A program made the translations under genes and the position numbers. Source: Staphylococcus caprae (GTDB taxonomy: Bacteria; Bacillota; Bacilli; Staphylococcales; Staphylococcaceae). From it: a DNA stretch of 42,233 nt. The notes under the pieces were generated by a model. The model made no database searches and was not told the origin of the DNA. It saw nothing but the letters and a program-made list of their open reading frames with translations. Shown here in pieces: positions 34,076 to 42,233 of the stretch. Positions within the stretch are counted from its first letter, which is position 1, and each line of letters starts with the position of its first letter. The stretch covers positions 1 through 42,233 of the forward strand of contig NZ_PPRT01000042.1 in NCBI RefSeq assembly GCF_002902725.1. The letters are read 5' to 3'.

Positions 34076-35284
34076 CTACTCCATATTTTCTTCAGTTATT
34101 TTTTGATCTTTCGTAAAGAATATCAGTACCATTCCTACAAAAATTGAGCCAGCTGAAACAAAGAATACATTTTCCAAACCAACCCAATGACTCATGGCAC
34201 CACCCAATAAATTACCACATAATTGACCTATGACCATAGCATTTGCAAATAATGTTGAGGCATAACCTGGGAAATCAGGTAATATATCTTGAAAGTAACT
34301 GATTCCTAGTCCAAGCAATATAGCCAAGAAAATTGCTAAACACACTTGTCCGGCTAACATCATATAGAAGTTTTTAAACACACCAATGCTAAAATAGAAT
34401 GCACCACCAAAGATTGAACCAATAATCAATAATGTACGTGTTGGAAGTTTAGCAGAAAGTATACCTAGTACCACCATAAAAGGAACTTCTAAACCGGCAC
34501 ATAAACTTGCTAAATAACCGACATAGCCTTCCTTTTCCTTTAAGTAATCTGTAACAAATAATGGCATGTTCATCGTATACATCCATTGACCAATATGTAA
34601 TAGAATAAATGCTATAAATGGAACCAATAACGTCTTATCTTTGAACATGTTTGGTGCAGCCTTTTCAACATGTTGTTGAGAGGAGATTTGTTGTTCAGCT
34701 GGTAAATTCTGATAGAAAAAGATTTGTAAAATGAGCGTAAATAATATAATGGCAATTGTACCACCAAATAACCCTGAATATCCCTTCAATTCAATTAATT
34801 GCGCACCAATAAAGGGACCAAATAAAAAGCCAAGTGAAAACATGGAACGTAAAACGGTGTTCGCAAACTTCGCGCGGTCTCGTGAACTGGAAATATTAAT
34901 TGATTCTCTTGCTGAGGCATATAGTTGTGGCATAGCGGGAGCAAATAAACCTTGAAAAATTGCATATAAGACAATAAATAACCATATTTGATGTACGTAA
35001 AAATAAATTGAAAAGCTAACTGCGCCCATGAATAAAGCAGATATAATGAGTATCTTTCGATTGACGTTATATGTATCTGAAAATCTTGCAATGATTGAAT
35101 TAACTGTAAATTGACTTATCGCTGCAAGGGCGAGTAATAATCCATACTGAGTTGTTGTCATTCCTAAATCTTTTGTTGCGAATAAGACGAGGTAAGGTAC
35201 AGTCACTGCTATACCCATGCCAAGTAATAACATATTCACAACAAATAACTTATAGTTCTTAATTTGCAACAGTGCTGTAAACAT
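34076..35284 (-). CDS. MFS sugar-efflux-type transporter
   Basis: The 402-residue, 12-helix major facilitator resembles SetA/SetB-like sugar efflux proteins and DHA1 drug exporters. It has the helix 2-3 loop ARFSDTYNVNRK in place of the standard motif A. The substrate is not known. The ATG at 35284 has GAGGTTGGAAAG upstream. A perfect ATATACT-N6-AGTATAT dyad lies 29 nt before the start, in the 67-nt gap after the LysR gene, and is a candidate operator for that regulator. Confidence 0.84.
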   Translation of the reverse strand: MFTALLQIKNYKLFVVNMLLLGMGIAVTVPYLVLFATKDLGMTTTQYGLLLALAAISQFTVNSIIARFSDTYNVNRKILIISALFMGAVSFSIYFYVHQIWLFIVLYAIFQGLFAPAMPQLYASARESINISSSRDRAKFANTVLRSMFSLGFLFGPFIGAQLIELKGYSGLFGGTIAIILFTLILQIFFYQNLPAEQQISSQQHVEKAAPNMFKDKTLLVPFIAFILLHIGQWMYTMNMPLFVTDYLKEKEGYVGYLASLCAGLEVPFMVVLGILSAKLPTRTLLIIGSIFGGAFYFSIGVFKNFYMMLAGQVCLAIFLAILLGLGISYFQDILPDFPGYASTLFANAMVIGQLCGNLLGGAMSHWVGLENVFFVSAGSIFVGMVLIFFTKDQKITEENME

Positions 35285-35312
35285 CTTTCCAACCTCTATT
35301 CTTCTATATAAA

Positions 35313-35332
35313 ATATACTTTCTGTAGTATAT
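35313..35332. promoter_or_regulatory. Dyad upstream of the MFS gene
   Basis: ATATACT (35313-35319), 6-nt spacer and AGTATAT (35326-35332) form a perfect inverted repeat in the short gap between the LysR and MFS genes. The spacing fits the T-N11-A pattern of LysR-type sites. Use by the adjacent LysR protein is inferred. Confidence 0.5.
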
Positions 35333-35351
35333 TAGAAAACTGCTTAAAAAA

Positions 35352-36206
35352 CTAACGAATAAAGTTCAACATTAAATTCACGAAGGAATCAACTTGTGGA
35401 AGTTGTAACATACTTCCATCATAACTCATGTATGTTGAACGTATGAGTGGTTCATCTTCAATACTTACCTTTTCAAATTCAAACATATTCTTATCAATAT
35501 TCTTCATCATAATTTCAGGAAGAACTGTCACACCAACACCACTTAATAACATTTCTTTACATGTGGCAACTTGGTCTACTGTGATGGTTGCATGATAATC
35601 CTGTCCTAAATTATCGTTATACCATTGTTTAATTTGATTGATGTATATTGGATCTGCTTGGAATTCTATAAATGGTAATTTTGTAACATCCTCACGACGG
35701 TCTTTCGGATAGATAAAGTAATGTTCATCATTAAATAAATGCGTGTTAGATAAGTTCATCACTTTATTTCCTCGCGTGATCATCACATGATAATCGCGGT
35801 GATTGGCTTTGATTTGCTCAGTAGAACCGACTTGAACTTGTATCTCAACGTTTGGAAATTGTGTATTATATAAGCTCAATACTTCAGGTAGTAACGTTTG
35901 ACCTATTAATGATGAACAACCAATTGAAATGGTGCCATTCACTTCTCCAATATGTGCCTGCATTTTATCGAAAAACAAGCGTTCACGTTTTAACATGTCT
36001 CGTGCATGATCAATAATCATAGCTCCTTCGGTTGTTGTGATAAGTTGTTTCTTTGTACGTATAAATATTTCAACTCCGAATGAACTTTCAATAGCTTTTA
36101 AACGTTGTGTTACAGCGGGTTGAGAAATATATAATATCTCAGCAGCTTTCCGTAACGTCTTTGTTTCATCTAATGTGATGAGTAAACGATAATCATCAAT
36201 TTTCAT
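35352..36206 (-). CDS. LysR-family transcriptional regulator
   Basis: The 284-residue regulator has an N-terminal winged helix (about 1-60; LRKAAEILYISQPAVTQRLK) and a type 2 periplasmic-binding-like effector domain (about 90-280; TISIGCSSLIGQ). The effector is unknown. It is directly upstream of, and on the same strand as, the MFS and DUF456 genes, so it may regulate that pair. An inverted repeat (36247-36283) lies upstream of its own start, suggesting autoregulation. AGGGGGACG precedes the ATG. Confidence 0.88.
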   Translation of the reverse strand: MKIDDYRLLITLDETKTLRKAAEILYISQPAVTQRLKAIESSFGVEIFIRTKKQLITTTEGAMIIDHARDMLKRERLFFDKMQAHIGEVNGTISIGCSSLIGQTLLPEVLSLYNTQFPNVEIQVQVGSTEQIKANHRDYHVMITRGNKVMNLSNTHLFNDEHYFIYPKDRREDVTKLPFIEFQADPIYINQIKQWYNDNLGQDYHATITVDQVATCKEMLLSGVGVTVLPEIMMKNIDKNMFEFEKVSIEDEPLIRSTYMSYDGSMLQLPQVDSFVNLMLNFIR

Positions 36207-36246
36207 AGCGTCCCCCTAAATATTTCTGTCCTTAAATCTTGCTATG

Positions 36247-36283
36247 ATATTTTAGATTTCAGTTGATAAACTTTCTAAAATAT
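36247..36283. promoter_or_regulatory. Inverted repeat upstream of the LysR gene
   Basis: ATATTTTAGA (36247-36256) and TCTAAAATAT (36274-36283) form a perfect 10-nt inverted repeat with a 17-nt spacer, beginning 41 nt before the lysR start. It could be an operator for the LysR protein or an AT-rich terminator of the DUF402 gene; an AT-only stem makes the first more likely. Confidence 0.45.
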
Positions 36284-36298
36284 TGTCCTTTTTATATT

Positions 36299-36904
36299 TT
36301 AATTTGTCTTACGTCGGTGCTGTCTATGTTTATTTCTCGGTTTGAAAGGACGTTTCTGTTTGTTCTTTTGAGCCTTATGATTAATCTTATGATAACAACG
36401 CATAACCTTTTCTTGCACATCTGAAAAGTTTTCTTCAATTTCAATCATTAATTGATGCGCAATAATATACGCCTCATGATATTGTTTCTTAGAAATTTGT
36501 TTATTCTGTAACGCAAACATCAAATCATCTTCATCTACAAGTTCATATTCACCTGAAGGTAGTACAAGGACATCTAGACATAAATCTAATGTGCGTGCAT
36601 TTCCTTTTTGAGTAATATTCTTTATATTAATATCAAAATAATATTCTAGCGGATGACCTTTATCATCAAACATGACAGTGATGCTGTATCGCTTTTTTTC
36701 TGGTAGTATCTGCAACCATTTATAATTGTCATCTGCGACTATTATATTTTGTCCAACTACCGTCACCTCTAAAGGCTCACGAACCTTTTTCATCGTGACC
36801 AAGCCGATAATACCTTTAAATCTATTATTATTAACTTTAACCTCTGTATACTCTCTCTCTATCAGGCGACGCCAGTGACGTTTATCTATATATTTTACTT
36901 TCAC
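36299..36904 (-). CDS. DUF402 (Ntdp-like) protein with basic C-terminal tail
   Basis: This 201-residue protein has the DUF402/FomD-like core (about 60-150): YYFDINI, then LDLCLDVLVLPSGEYELVDEDDL, with acidic residues that bind metal in nucleoside di/triphosphatases of this family. S. aureus Sa1684 (Ntdp) is a characterised relative of the core. After a helical segment the protein ends in about 30 residues rich in Lys, Arg, His and Gln, suggesting nucleic acid or membrane contact. The start is uncertain: GTG 36904 has 9-nt spacing from AAGGAG, while TTG 36913 directly abuts it. Nucleotidase activity is inferred. Confidence 0.78.
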   Translation of the reverse strand: MKVKYIDKRHWRRLIEREYTEVKVNNNRFKGIIGLVTMKKVREPLEVTVVGQNIIVADDNYKWLQILPEKKRYSITVMFDDKGHPLEYYFDINIKNITQKGNARTLDLCLDVLVLPSGEYELVDEDDLMFALQNKQISKKQYHEAYIIAHQLMIEIEENFSDVQEKVMRCYHKINHKAQKNKQKRPFKPRNKHRQHRRKTN

Positions 36905-37156
36905 AGTCACCAACTCCTTGTTTTTATTATATTAAACTGGTTAGTTAATGTCATCTTATGTTTTAGATTGATGACTTTTACATTTAAATTCTCAAAAGTA
37001 TATTAACTCTATTTTACTATAGATTGATGCAATTTACTTAAAATCGACAAAAATACTATGCTTTAATCATACAAAAAATGGCAAACAACAGAAGACACTA
37101 ACAACTACTATTTTACTTACTAATGTAGTACGAGCTCCACTAAAAGACATATAAAA

Positions 37157-37186
37157 AAGCACGTCCAAAATAAATGGACATGCCTT
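37157..37186 (-). terminator. Terminator of the yebC-cupin operon
   Basis: Arms AAGCACGTCCA (37157-37167) and TGGACATGCCTT (37175-37186) pair with one bulge around a 7-nt loop. The minus strand ends in a T run. It directly follows the cupin stop. The rest of the gap (36905-37156) shows nothing that I can support. Confidence 0.8.
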
Positions 37187-37660
37187 CTATTTATGCTTTA
37201 TAGCATACTTGTTTATTATGTTTTCCAAATTTGGATACTGCTCAAGTAGTTGATTTCGTTCAAATAATTCAAAGTGCTCAAACTCAAATGCAGGTTGGCA
37301 CATACAACCGACTAAGCTATAGCCTTCATTATCATCTAACGAAGAAGCGAAAATCGTACCCTTAGGAACACAATACTGCAGTACATCACCGTCAGAAATA
37401 TTGCGTCCCAAGCGAGCTGTACGATAGACCCCATCTGGCATAATCATGTGAATAGTTAAAGTCTCTCCAGCATGATGATACCAAACTTCATCGGCATCAA
37501 TTCTGTGAAAATGTGAGATCTCCTCATGCGTTAATAGAAAATATATACTACTATATGGCGCTCTATTTACATCACTATCTCGAAGTGTTTCTCTGTAATA
37601 TCCACCTTCAGGATGGGCTATCAATTCAAGTTGTTGAATCCATTCTTGTGCTGTTTGCAT
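37187..37660 (-). CDS. Cupin_5 (DUF985) family protein
   Basis: The 157-residue cupin has the family start AHPEGGYYRET, the metal-type SHFHRIDADEVWYHHAGE (about 49-66) and a later GCMCQPAFEFEHFEL (about 118-132). The fold may bind a metal, but no reaction is proven. The start overlaps the yebC stop by one base (TAATG), so translation is coupled to YebC. A terminator follows its stop. Confidence 0.88.
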   Translation of the reverse strand: MQTAQEWIQQLELIAHPEGGYYRETLRDSDVNRAPYSSIYFLLTHEEISHFHRIDADEVWYHHAGETLTIHMIMPDGVYRTARLGRNISDGDVLQYCVPKGTIFASSLDDNEGYSLVGCMCQPAFEFEHFELFERNQLLEQYPNLENIINKYAIKHK

Positions 37661-38376
37661 TATTTTAAATCTACATTGTGGAATACATTTTGAACATCTT
37701 CTAAATCTTCAAGTGCGTCCACTAACTTTTCAAATGTAGCTTGGTCTTCTGCAGATAACTCAATATCTGTTTGTGGTAACATCTCAAATTCTGCAACTTT
37801 GAATTCTTCAATTCCTGATTCACGTAATGCATCCTGAACTTGCGCAAATTGATCAGGTTCTGCATAGATAATTGTAAGACCATCTTCGTCGATAACATCT
37901 CTCACATCAACATCTTGTTCCATTAATGTTTCTAGAATTTCATCGGCAGATTTACCTTCAACACCAAAAGTAGCTGTATGGTCAAACATGTAAGCGACTG
38001 AACCAGACACGCCCATGTTACCGCCATTTTTACCAAAGGCAGCACGAACGTCAGAAGCTGTGCGGTTAACGTTGTTAGTTAAAGCATCAACGATTAACAT
38101 TGAGCCACTTGGACCAAAACCTTCATATCTTAAATGGTCATAATTTTCTTCTCCAGCACCTTTCGCTTTATCGATTGCTCTATCGATAATATGGTTGGGT
38201 ACTGAATATGTTTTAGCACGTTCTAATACTAAACGTAATGCTTGGTTAGATTCTGGATTAGGTTCACCAGATTTTGCTGCTACATATATTTCTTTGCCGA
38301 ATTTGGCATAAATTCTACTTGTATTTTTATCTTTTTGGGCTTTTTTCTCTTTAATGTTGTTCCATTTACGTCCCAT
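37660..38376 (-). CDS. yebC: YebC/PmpR-family protein
   Basis: The 238-residue protein is full-length for the TACO1/YebC family: [19 protein letters not shown] at the N-terminus, [28 protein letters not shown] core ([10 protein letters not shown]), and [15 protein letters not shown]. Members were first described as DNA-binding regulators (PmpR), but newer work shows that some help ribosomes translate proline-rich stretches; which applies here is not visible. A modest GTGAG precedes the ATG. The cupin gene follows, coupled. Confidence 0.93.
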   Translation of the reverse strand: MGRKWNNIKEKKAQKDKNTSRIYAKFGKEIYVAAKSGEPNPESNQALRLVLERAKTYSVPNHIIDRAIDKAKGAGEENYDHLRYEGFGPSGSMLIVDALTNNVNRTASDVRAAFGKNGGNMGVSGSVAYMFDHTATFGVEGKSADEILETLMEQDVDVRDVIDEDGLTIIYAEPDQFAQVQDALRESGIEEFKVAEFEMLPQTDIELSAEDQATFEKLVDALEDLEDVQNVFHNVDLK

Positions 38377-38532
38377 AATGTCATCTCACTTTCGTACTCT
38401 ATGCTCTTCATTATATATTTTGGATGAATTTTTGTAAAATCACATAATTCAATGTAAACCATTGCCATATCAATATTTTAAACGTCAAACATCCCCCATT
38501 CACTATGACGTTTCAATGATCGATATAAAAAA

Positions 38533-38638
38533 GCTGTCATCAAAGTGAACACCTTTGACGACAGCCTATCATCGAGAACTAGACTTATATTATAAATATA
38601 TTTTAAATGTCGATGAAACCTATTACTAAGCATCGACA
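38533..38638 (-). terminator. Two hairpins downstream of sarX
   Basis: The first pairs CATCGACA (38631-38638) with TGTCGATG (38609-38616). The second pairs arms at 38533-38545 and 38553-38565 (12 of 13) and is followed on the minus strand by six T. The second is the clear terminator for sarX or the rbf-sarX transcript. Confidence 0.8.
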
Positions 38639-38646
38639 CCTTTAAG

Positions 38647-39006
38647 TTAAATGTCTAAGAATTTCTCAACATCATTAAATAAAGCATTAAATTTCTTTAA
38701 GTTATCCTCATTCATATATAGAAAAATTTTCCGTTCATCTCTAGTTGATCTCACTTTGCTTAATCTTTCTTTATCTATCAATCTACGAATTGAAACCAAT
38801 AATTTTGTTCTACTCAATTCTAATTCATTTATTGCTGTTTTTAAAAATGCCTGCATGAGCACTTGTTCTTCTAAACAATATTTTCTAGCTAAATCTAATA
38901 CAGCAAGATCATTTAATGTCAACTTATATTCTTTATCTATATATTCAGATAATGCTTTATATCGTTTGTAAAAATCTAGTAGCTTTTCTAGTTTCTGTTC
39001 ATTCAA
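38647..39006 (-). CDS. sarX: SarA-family regulator SarX
   Basis: The 119-residue protein, from TTG 39006, equals S. aureus SarX in length and aligns along its whole length as I recall it. It is a single winged-helix SarA-type domain, with [22 protein letters not shown] as the recognition region and [12 protein letters not shown] as the wing. In S. aureus SarX represses agr; in S. epidermidis it promotes ica-dependent biofilm. The TTG has GGAGG 8 nt upstream; the nearby ATG is out of frame, and the frame's longer upstream extension is not conserved-looking. It lies 125 nt downstream of rbf, whose product raises sarX expression in S. aureus. Confidence 0.92.
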   Translation of the reverse strand: MNEQKLEKLLDFYKRYKALSEYIDKEYKLTLNDLAVLDLARKYCLEEQVLMQAFLKTAINELELSRTKLLVSIRRLIDKERLSKVRSTRDERKIFLYMNEDNLKKFNALFNDVEKFLDI

Positions 39007-39131
39007 GACGTGCACCTCCAAATATAAGTAGACAATGTATAGTAACATTATCCTAAATATATGAGTCATTGTCTTTGGCATTTGTTTTTAATCATTTGTC
39101 AAAATTACCAATAAATTTAAATTGAATTGCG

Positions 39132-41297
39132 TCACGCCTTTTTTAATCTGTTATCTTTTTTATAAATCTTTATGAGATAAACAGCGTTATATTTTAAATT
39201 CACTTTTAAAGACTTATCCTTAAAATCATGCTCAAAAATCTCAACATACGGTTTAAAATTATCTTCAACTTTAATTAGAAACTTAGTAGACCAGTCGTAT
39301 TTGCTTCGCAATTCTTGAGAAATAATGTGATTGATATTACCACTTTCATTATCAATTTTAGCCATTACACAAATGTATTCATCTGCTAATTGTGGATCCT
39401 CAAAACTAATATCAACTTCTATATCATTGAAATTGTCTCCTTTTGATTCACTTTCAATCACGCGCCAATCAAATAGATAAAGCAAATATCTGTCTTCATT
39501 CTCTACAATATTATAGAAACGTTTTTCACACTTATTTTGATTAATCATCCAACTTAAATCATTAAATATAAGTCCTAATGTTGTTTTAAAGCCATTTTCA
39601 TCAAATAAATGAACTGCGTTAAATAGATTGGGGTGAGAAAATAAGTTTAATCCATAACCAGAAAAGCTTTCTTTCAATTTAGCAACAGATTGATATAAAA
39701 GTGGAGCACTATTACTTAAATCAATTTCTTCATTATTTAATAATTGGTGGTTCACTAAATTTAGAAAAATAAGATTCTCTTTGTCAAAATCAAACTGTTC
39801 TAAATTAACATTCAAGTGTTGCAATTGGAGTATATTCTTTAGGAACAGACCCCCGTTGCTCCCCATCAAATAAGGAGAAGTTAACTGCGCATTATCTATA
39901 TAAAGATAATCAAACTTTAATCTCTTAATTTGAGATTCTAATGCTTTAAATTGAGTAGGATCATCAACCATACAACTGATATCTAATCCTACTTTGTATT
40001 TCAACGGCATGTTTTGCATTTTTAAGATATCTCTATAAATATCGCGTATTTCTTTTTCTTTTAAATTAAAAATGAATTGAACTTCATAATCTTTATCTAT
40101 CACAGAGGATTTGTCACTGAATTGATTTAGCCCCCACATGAAACTCTCTTTTAGTTCATTGACACGTTCAATTTCTTCAATATGAAATGCGACATGTAAT
40201 TCATTCTCGATAATGGTCTGACTGATATAATTTTTTTCGTTTTCTGTTAAATCATTGCTATATTCGTATAAATGAGGCATAAAGTAAAAGATAATATTAG
40301 AATCTTTGAAGCCAATTCTTTTATATAAACCCTCTAAGAAGAGAACTTTGATTTCCTCGACAGTATTAATTTGAATCACTGAATAAAAAGTTGATGCCTC
40401 TGTATGAGGGGAGGCATCAATTTTAATTTTATCGTAAGCATCAGAAACGTTATTAGGTGTGACAGAACGAATAAGTTTTCTTAGCGGCGCTTTACGATGA
40501 TCAGGTATTGAATCATCAGAACAGCCATTGTATTTATCATATTTCTTCATCGTTCGATATTCGTTGGGTGTAACACTTAAATAATTTTTAAACTGTTTTG
40601 AATAGGTTGAAGCATTACTAAAACCTAATTTGTCGCTGATTTGACTAATCGTTTTATCTGTAGTCAATAACATCTCTATCGATTTACTAATTTTTAAAGT
40701 ATCAACATATTTTTTGAAACCCATCCCCATTAATATATGAAATTGAGAGGATAAATTAGACTTGGATACATATAATTGATTTGATATATCTTTTAAAGTC
40801 AATCTTTCACTCATATGGTTATATATATAATCTAATTCTTCTTTTAAGTCTCCATAAAATGCATATATGTATTGATCTTCGGCTATTTTTTTATCGATAC
40901 TTGCCTCTTTCGCAAGTGTTTCAACAATTTTATTAATAAGTTCATGCTCTTTATCAGTATTATCATCAAGAAAATTTAATGCAAGTTCAGCCATTAGATA
41001 TTTAACTTCATTCGTAGATTTAATCAGTTCAGCAGTATAATGATAATCAAAGAAATTGTATCCTAACTCTGTAAACCAATCGCTAGAAATATATATTTCT
41101 AGTGTTGTACCATTACTATTAATACCAAATACATCCATATTATTAACGATATATAATTCGTTCGTTAAGGTTCTATGTTTTCTAAATTGTTGAAGGTGCA
41201 TGCTTCCCTCTATTGGCCAAAATAAAAGAATCCCATCTTGGCAACGAGTTGTCGAATACTCGCTTTTAGAAAGTATATGCAAACAGGAATTTGTCAT
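39132..41297 (-). CDS. rbf: AraC-family biofilm regulator Rbf
   Basis: The 721-residue protein is close to the roughly 717 residues of S. aureus Rbf. It has a cupin-like N-terminal part (about 1-110), an AraC double helix-turn-helix at about 158-250 (VSKSNLSSQFHILMG; GFSNASTYSKQFKNYLSVTPNEYR) and a long C-terminal region (about 290-720) resembling a glycosidase-like barrel, as in large AraC regulators, with an unproven ligand role. Rbf promotes biofilm through sarX and icaR in S. aureus and S. epidermidis. AGAGG precedes the ATG. A sigma-B-like promoter candidate lies at 41322-41348. Confidence 0.92.
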   Translation of the reverse strand: MTNSCLHILSKSEYSTTRCQDGILLFWPIEGSMHLQQFRKHRTLTNELYIVNNMDVFGINSNGTTLEIYISSDWFTELGYNFFDYHYTAELIKSTNEVKYLMAELALNFLDDNTDKEHELINKIVETLAKEASIDKKIAEDQYIYAFYGDLKEELDYIYNHMSERLTLKDISNQLYVSKSNLSSQFHILMGMGFKKYVDTLKISKSIEMLLTTDKTISQISDKLGFSNASTYSKQFKNYLSVTPNEYRTMKKYDKYNGCSDDSIPDHRKAPLRKLIRSVTPNNVSDAYDKIKIDASPHTEASTFYSVIQINTVEEIKVLFLEGLYKRIGFKDSNIIFYFMPHLYEYSNDLTENEKNYISQTIIENELHVAFHIEEIERVNELKESFMWGLNQFSDKSSVIDKDYEVQFIFNLKEKEIRDIYRDILKMQNMPLKYKVGLDISCMVDDPTQFKALESQIKRLKFDYLYIDNAQLTSPYLMGSNGGLFLKNILQLQHLNVNLEQFDFDKENLIFLNLVNHQLLNNEEIDLSNSAPLLYQSVAKLKESFSGYGLNLFSHPNLFNAVHLFDENGFKTTLGLIFNDLSWMINQNKCEKRFYNIVENEDRYLLYLFDWRVIESESKGDNFNDIEVDISFEDPQLADEYICVMAKIDNESGNINHIISQELRSKYDWSTKFLIKVEDNFKPYVEIFEHDFKDKSLKVNLKYNAVYLIKIYKKDNRLKKA

Positions 41298-41321
41298 TAC
41301 TTTACCTCTTTTCCTATTTAA

Positions 41322-41348
41322 ATAGCCTAATATAAAAATGATTTAAAC
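41322..41348 (-). promoter_or_regulatory. Sigma-B-like promoter candidate for rbf
   Basis: On the minus strand GTTTAA (41343-41348), a 15-nt spacer and GGCTAT (41322-41327) resemble the staphylococcal sigma-B consensus GTTTAA-N12-15-GGGTAT with one mismatch. It ends 24 nt before the rbf start, which leaves a short leader. Chance matching is possible in such AT-rich sequence. The remaining upstream gap, to 41590, is AT-rich, and I see nothing further in it. Confidence 0.35.
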
Positions 41349-41590
41349 GTCACTCATATTTAACAAGCGCCAATCTAACACAATACGAATGATATATCAA
41401 AAATGAAATTATATATATAATCAATTGTTTTTTATGTGTCTATTCCATCTAATTATATAGTATATAAAAAGATGGGGCGTTAAAATTCCTTTAAATAAAC
41501 AATGATCAAGTCAATTATATAACTTCATTTCTTCTCATTAGGAACCAATACACCCACATCTTGAATATCACATATTATAGATTTAATAAT

Positions 41591-42233
41591 TTAATTTTTA
41601 AAGCGATTAGCTAATCTTAGTATATCTTTTATTATATTTAATAAATTGATAAAAAGATTGAATCCCATTTCTCTTGGTGAAAACTGACCTCTTTTCATTC
41701 TATTAAAATCATAAAGCGTATAAAGTAAAAACAACAATAAGCTTATGACTGTTATAACTGTATGAAATAGCGAATTATGAATAAATAAACCGATTAAACT
41801 TGCAATAATTAACGCGATTAATGTTACAAATAAATATTTGCCAATACTTGAAGCATCATTAATTAAGAAATATCCCACAATTCCGAATGCTACAAAAGCG
41901 CCGATTGCGAGTAGTATATTTTTATAAAATACTTCTGCTCCTAAATTTTGCAAATAAGAAGTGAACATAGCATATGACAATAAACCAACAATGATTGCAT
42001 ATATATGTGAAATGACTATCCCGTACTTACGTGCTCGTTTAATAAATAAAGTGGCTAGTAAAATAACAAATAATGCTATAGATAATGGTCTTCGCCAAGA
42101 CATAGGTAAATATTGGCCAAAGTAACAACCAATCCCAAATATAATCCAATAATACATAAAGAATAACCAAACTTTGCCATAAGCGTGAGACTTATGCTTA
42201 TCTTTAGTATAACTTTGAGCATTACCTCTACTG
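41591..42233 (-). CDS. BI-1/YccA-like membrane protein, N-terminus cut by window edge
   Basis: The frame remains open from an internal ATG at 42157 up to the right edge (residues SRGNAQSYTKDKHKSHAYGK precede it), so the true start probably lies outside the window and at least 213 residues are encoded. About seven membrane helices are visible, ending in LYDFNRMKRG...GFNLFINLLNIIKDILRL, which matches the C-terminal signature of Bax inhibitor-1/YccA proteins. Members are calcium-leak or protease-modulating membrane proteins; the role in staphylococci is unknown. The ATG at 42157 has no good ribosome binding site, which supports a start further upstream. Confidence 0.72.
   Translation of the reverse strand, partial: SRGNAQSYTKDKHKSHAYGKVWLFFMYYWIIFGIGCYFGQYLPMSWRRPLSIALFVILLATLFIKRARKYGIVISHIYAIIVGLLSYAMFTSYLQNLGAEVFYKNILLAIGAFVAFGIVGYFLINDASSIGKYLFVTLIALIIASLIGLFIHNSLFHTVITVISLLLFLLYTLYDFNRMKRGQFSPREMGFNLFINLLNIIKDILRLANRFKN

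Noticed and set aside
38242..38468. Short frames on both strands at the start of yebC
   Set aside because: They are shadows of yebC and its leader, without ribosome binding sites.
38647..39081. 144-residue form of SarX
   Set aside because: The extra N-terminal residues are hydrophobic and lie upstream of GGAGG; TTG 39006 gives the family length.
1..42233. Defence island, prophage, CRISPR or secretion cluster
   Set aside because: I looked for such genes on both strands and found only core-type staphylococcal functions and intergenic repeats.

Overview
The window is a low-GC Firmicutes chromosome segment that reads throughout as core Staphylococcus. The saePQRS operon, norA, mgrA, uppP, sarX and rbf are all recognisable, in an order I recall from S. 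aureus. Divergence from the S. aureus proteins as I remember them, plus an NAD-type malate dehydrogenase gene next to a DASS carboxylate transporter, points to a coagulase-negative species (S. epidermidis/haemolyticus/hominis/warneri group). I cannot fix the species from sequence alone. No phage, plasmid, transposase, CRISPR array, tRNA or rRNA is visible. Both window edges cut a gene.

Layout. (1) 1-3.6 kb, plus strand: the 3' end of a membrane protein, a 97-nt inverted-repeat element, a perfect SaeR box, then saeP-saeQ-saeR-saeS. (2) 3.6-12.8 kb, minus strand: a CsbB-type glycosyltransferase, an aldo-keto reductase, the CNNM/CorC Mg2+ exporter mpfA with a long leader, nagA, and the fruR-fruK-fruA fructose operon with a cre-like site inside its promoter. 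(3) 12.9-17.3 kb: YbaK deacylase, an exported hypothetical, norA, then plus-strand PPC-domain, DUF1361 and small membrane protein genes. (4) 17.3-23.1 kb, minus: photolyase, DASS transporter, malate dehydrogenase, a CobW GTPase and a small membrane protein. (5) 23.3-30.3 kb: mgrA (+), a CydDC-type ABC pair (-), uppP, a Lys/Glu-rich coiled-coil protein with an internal duplication, a DUF188 protein and a LOG protein (+). (6) 30.3-36.9 kb, the most variable-looking part: a staphylococcal intergenic repeat, two acetyltransferases, a small hypothetical, a Ser/Lys-rich lipoprotein, a DUF1129 protein, and a LysR-MFS-DUF456 group, then a DUF402 protein. (7) 37.2-42.2 kb, minus: YebC and a cupin (overlapping), sarX, rbf and a BI-1-like membrane protein cut by the window edge.

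How it fits together: the segment carries several global virulence and biofilm regulators (SaeRS, MgrA, Rbf, SarX), envelope functions (UppP, CsbB, NorA) and carbon uptake modules. Two of the carbon modules (fructose, dicarboxylate/malate) carry cre-like sites at promoter positions, consistent with CcpA control. I found no clearly novel multi-gene system. The most interesting items are non-coding: the mpfA leader, the related palindromes at 514-610 and 6005-6043, the dyads around the LysR-MFS pair, and the repeats near 18.9 and 30.4 kb. Several genes start with TTG or GTG (mpfA, sarX, the CydD-like gene, the exported hypothetical, the DUF402 gene); starts were set by ribosome binding site spacing.
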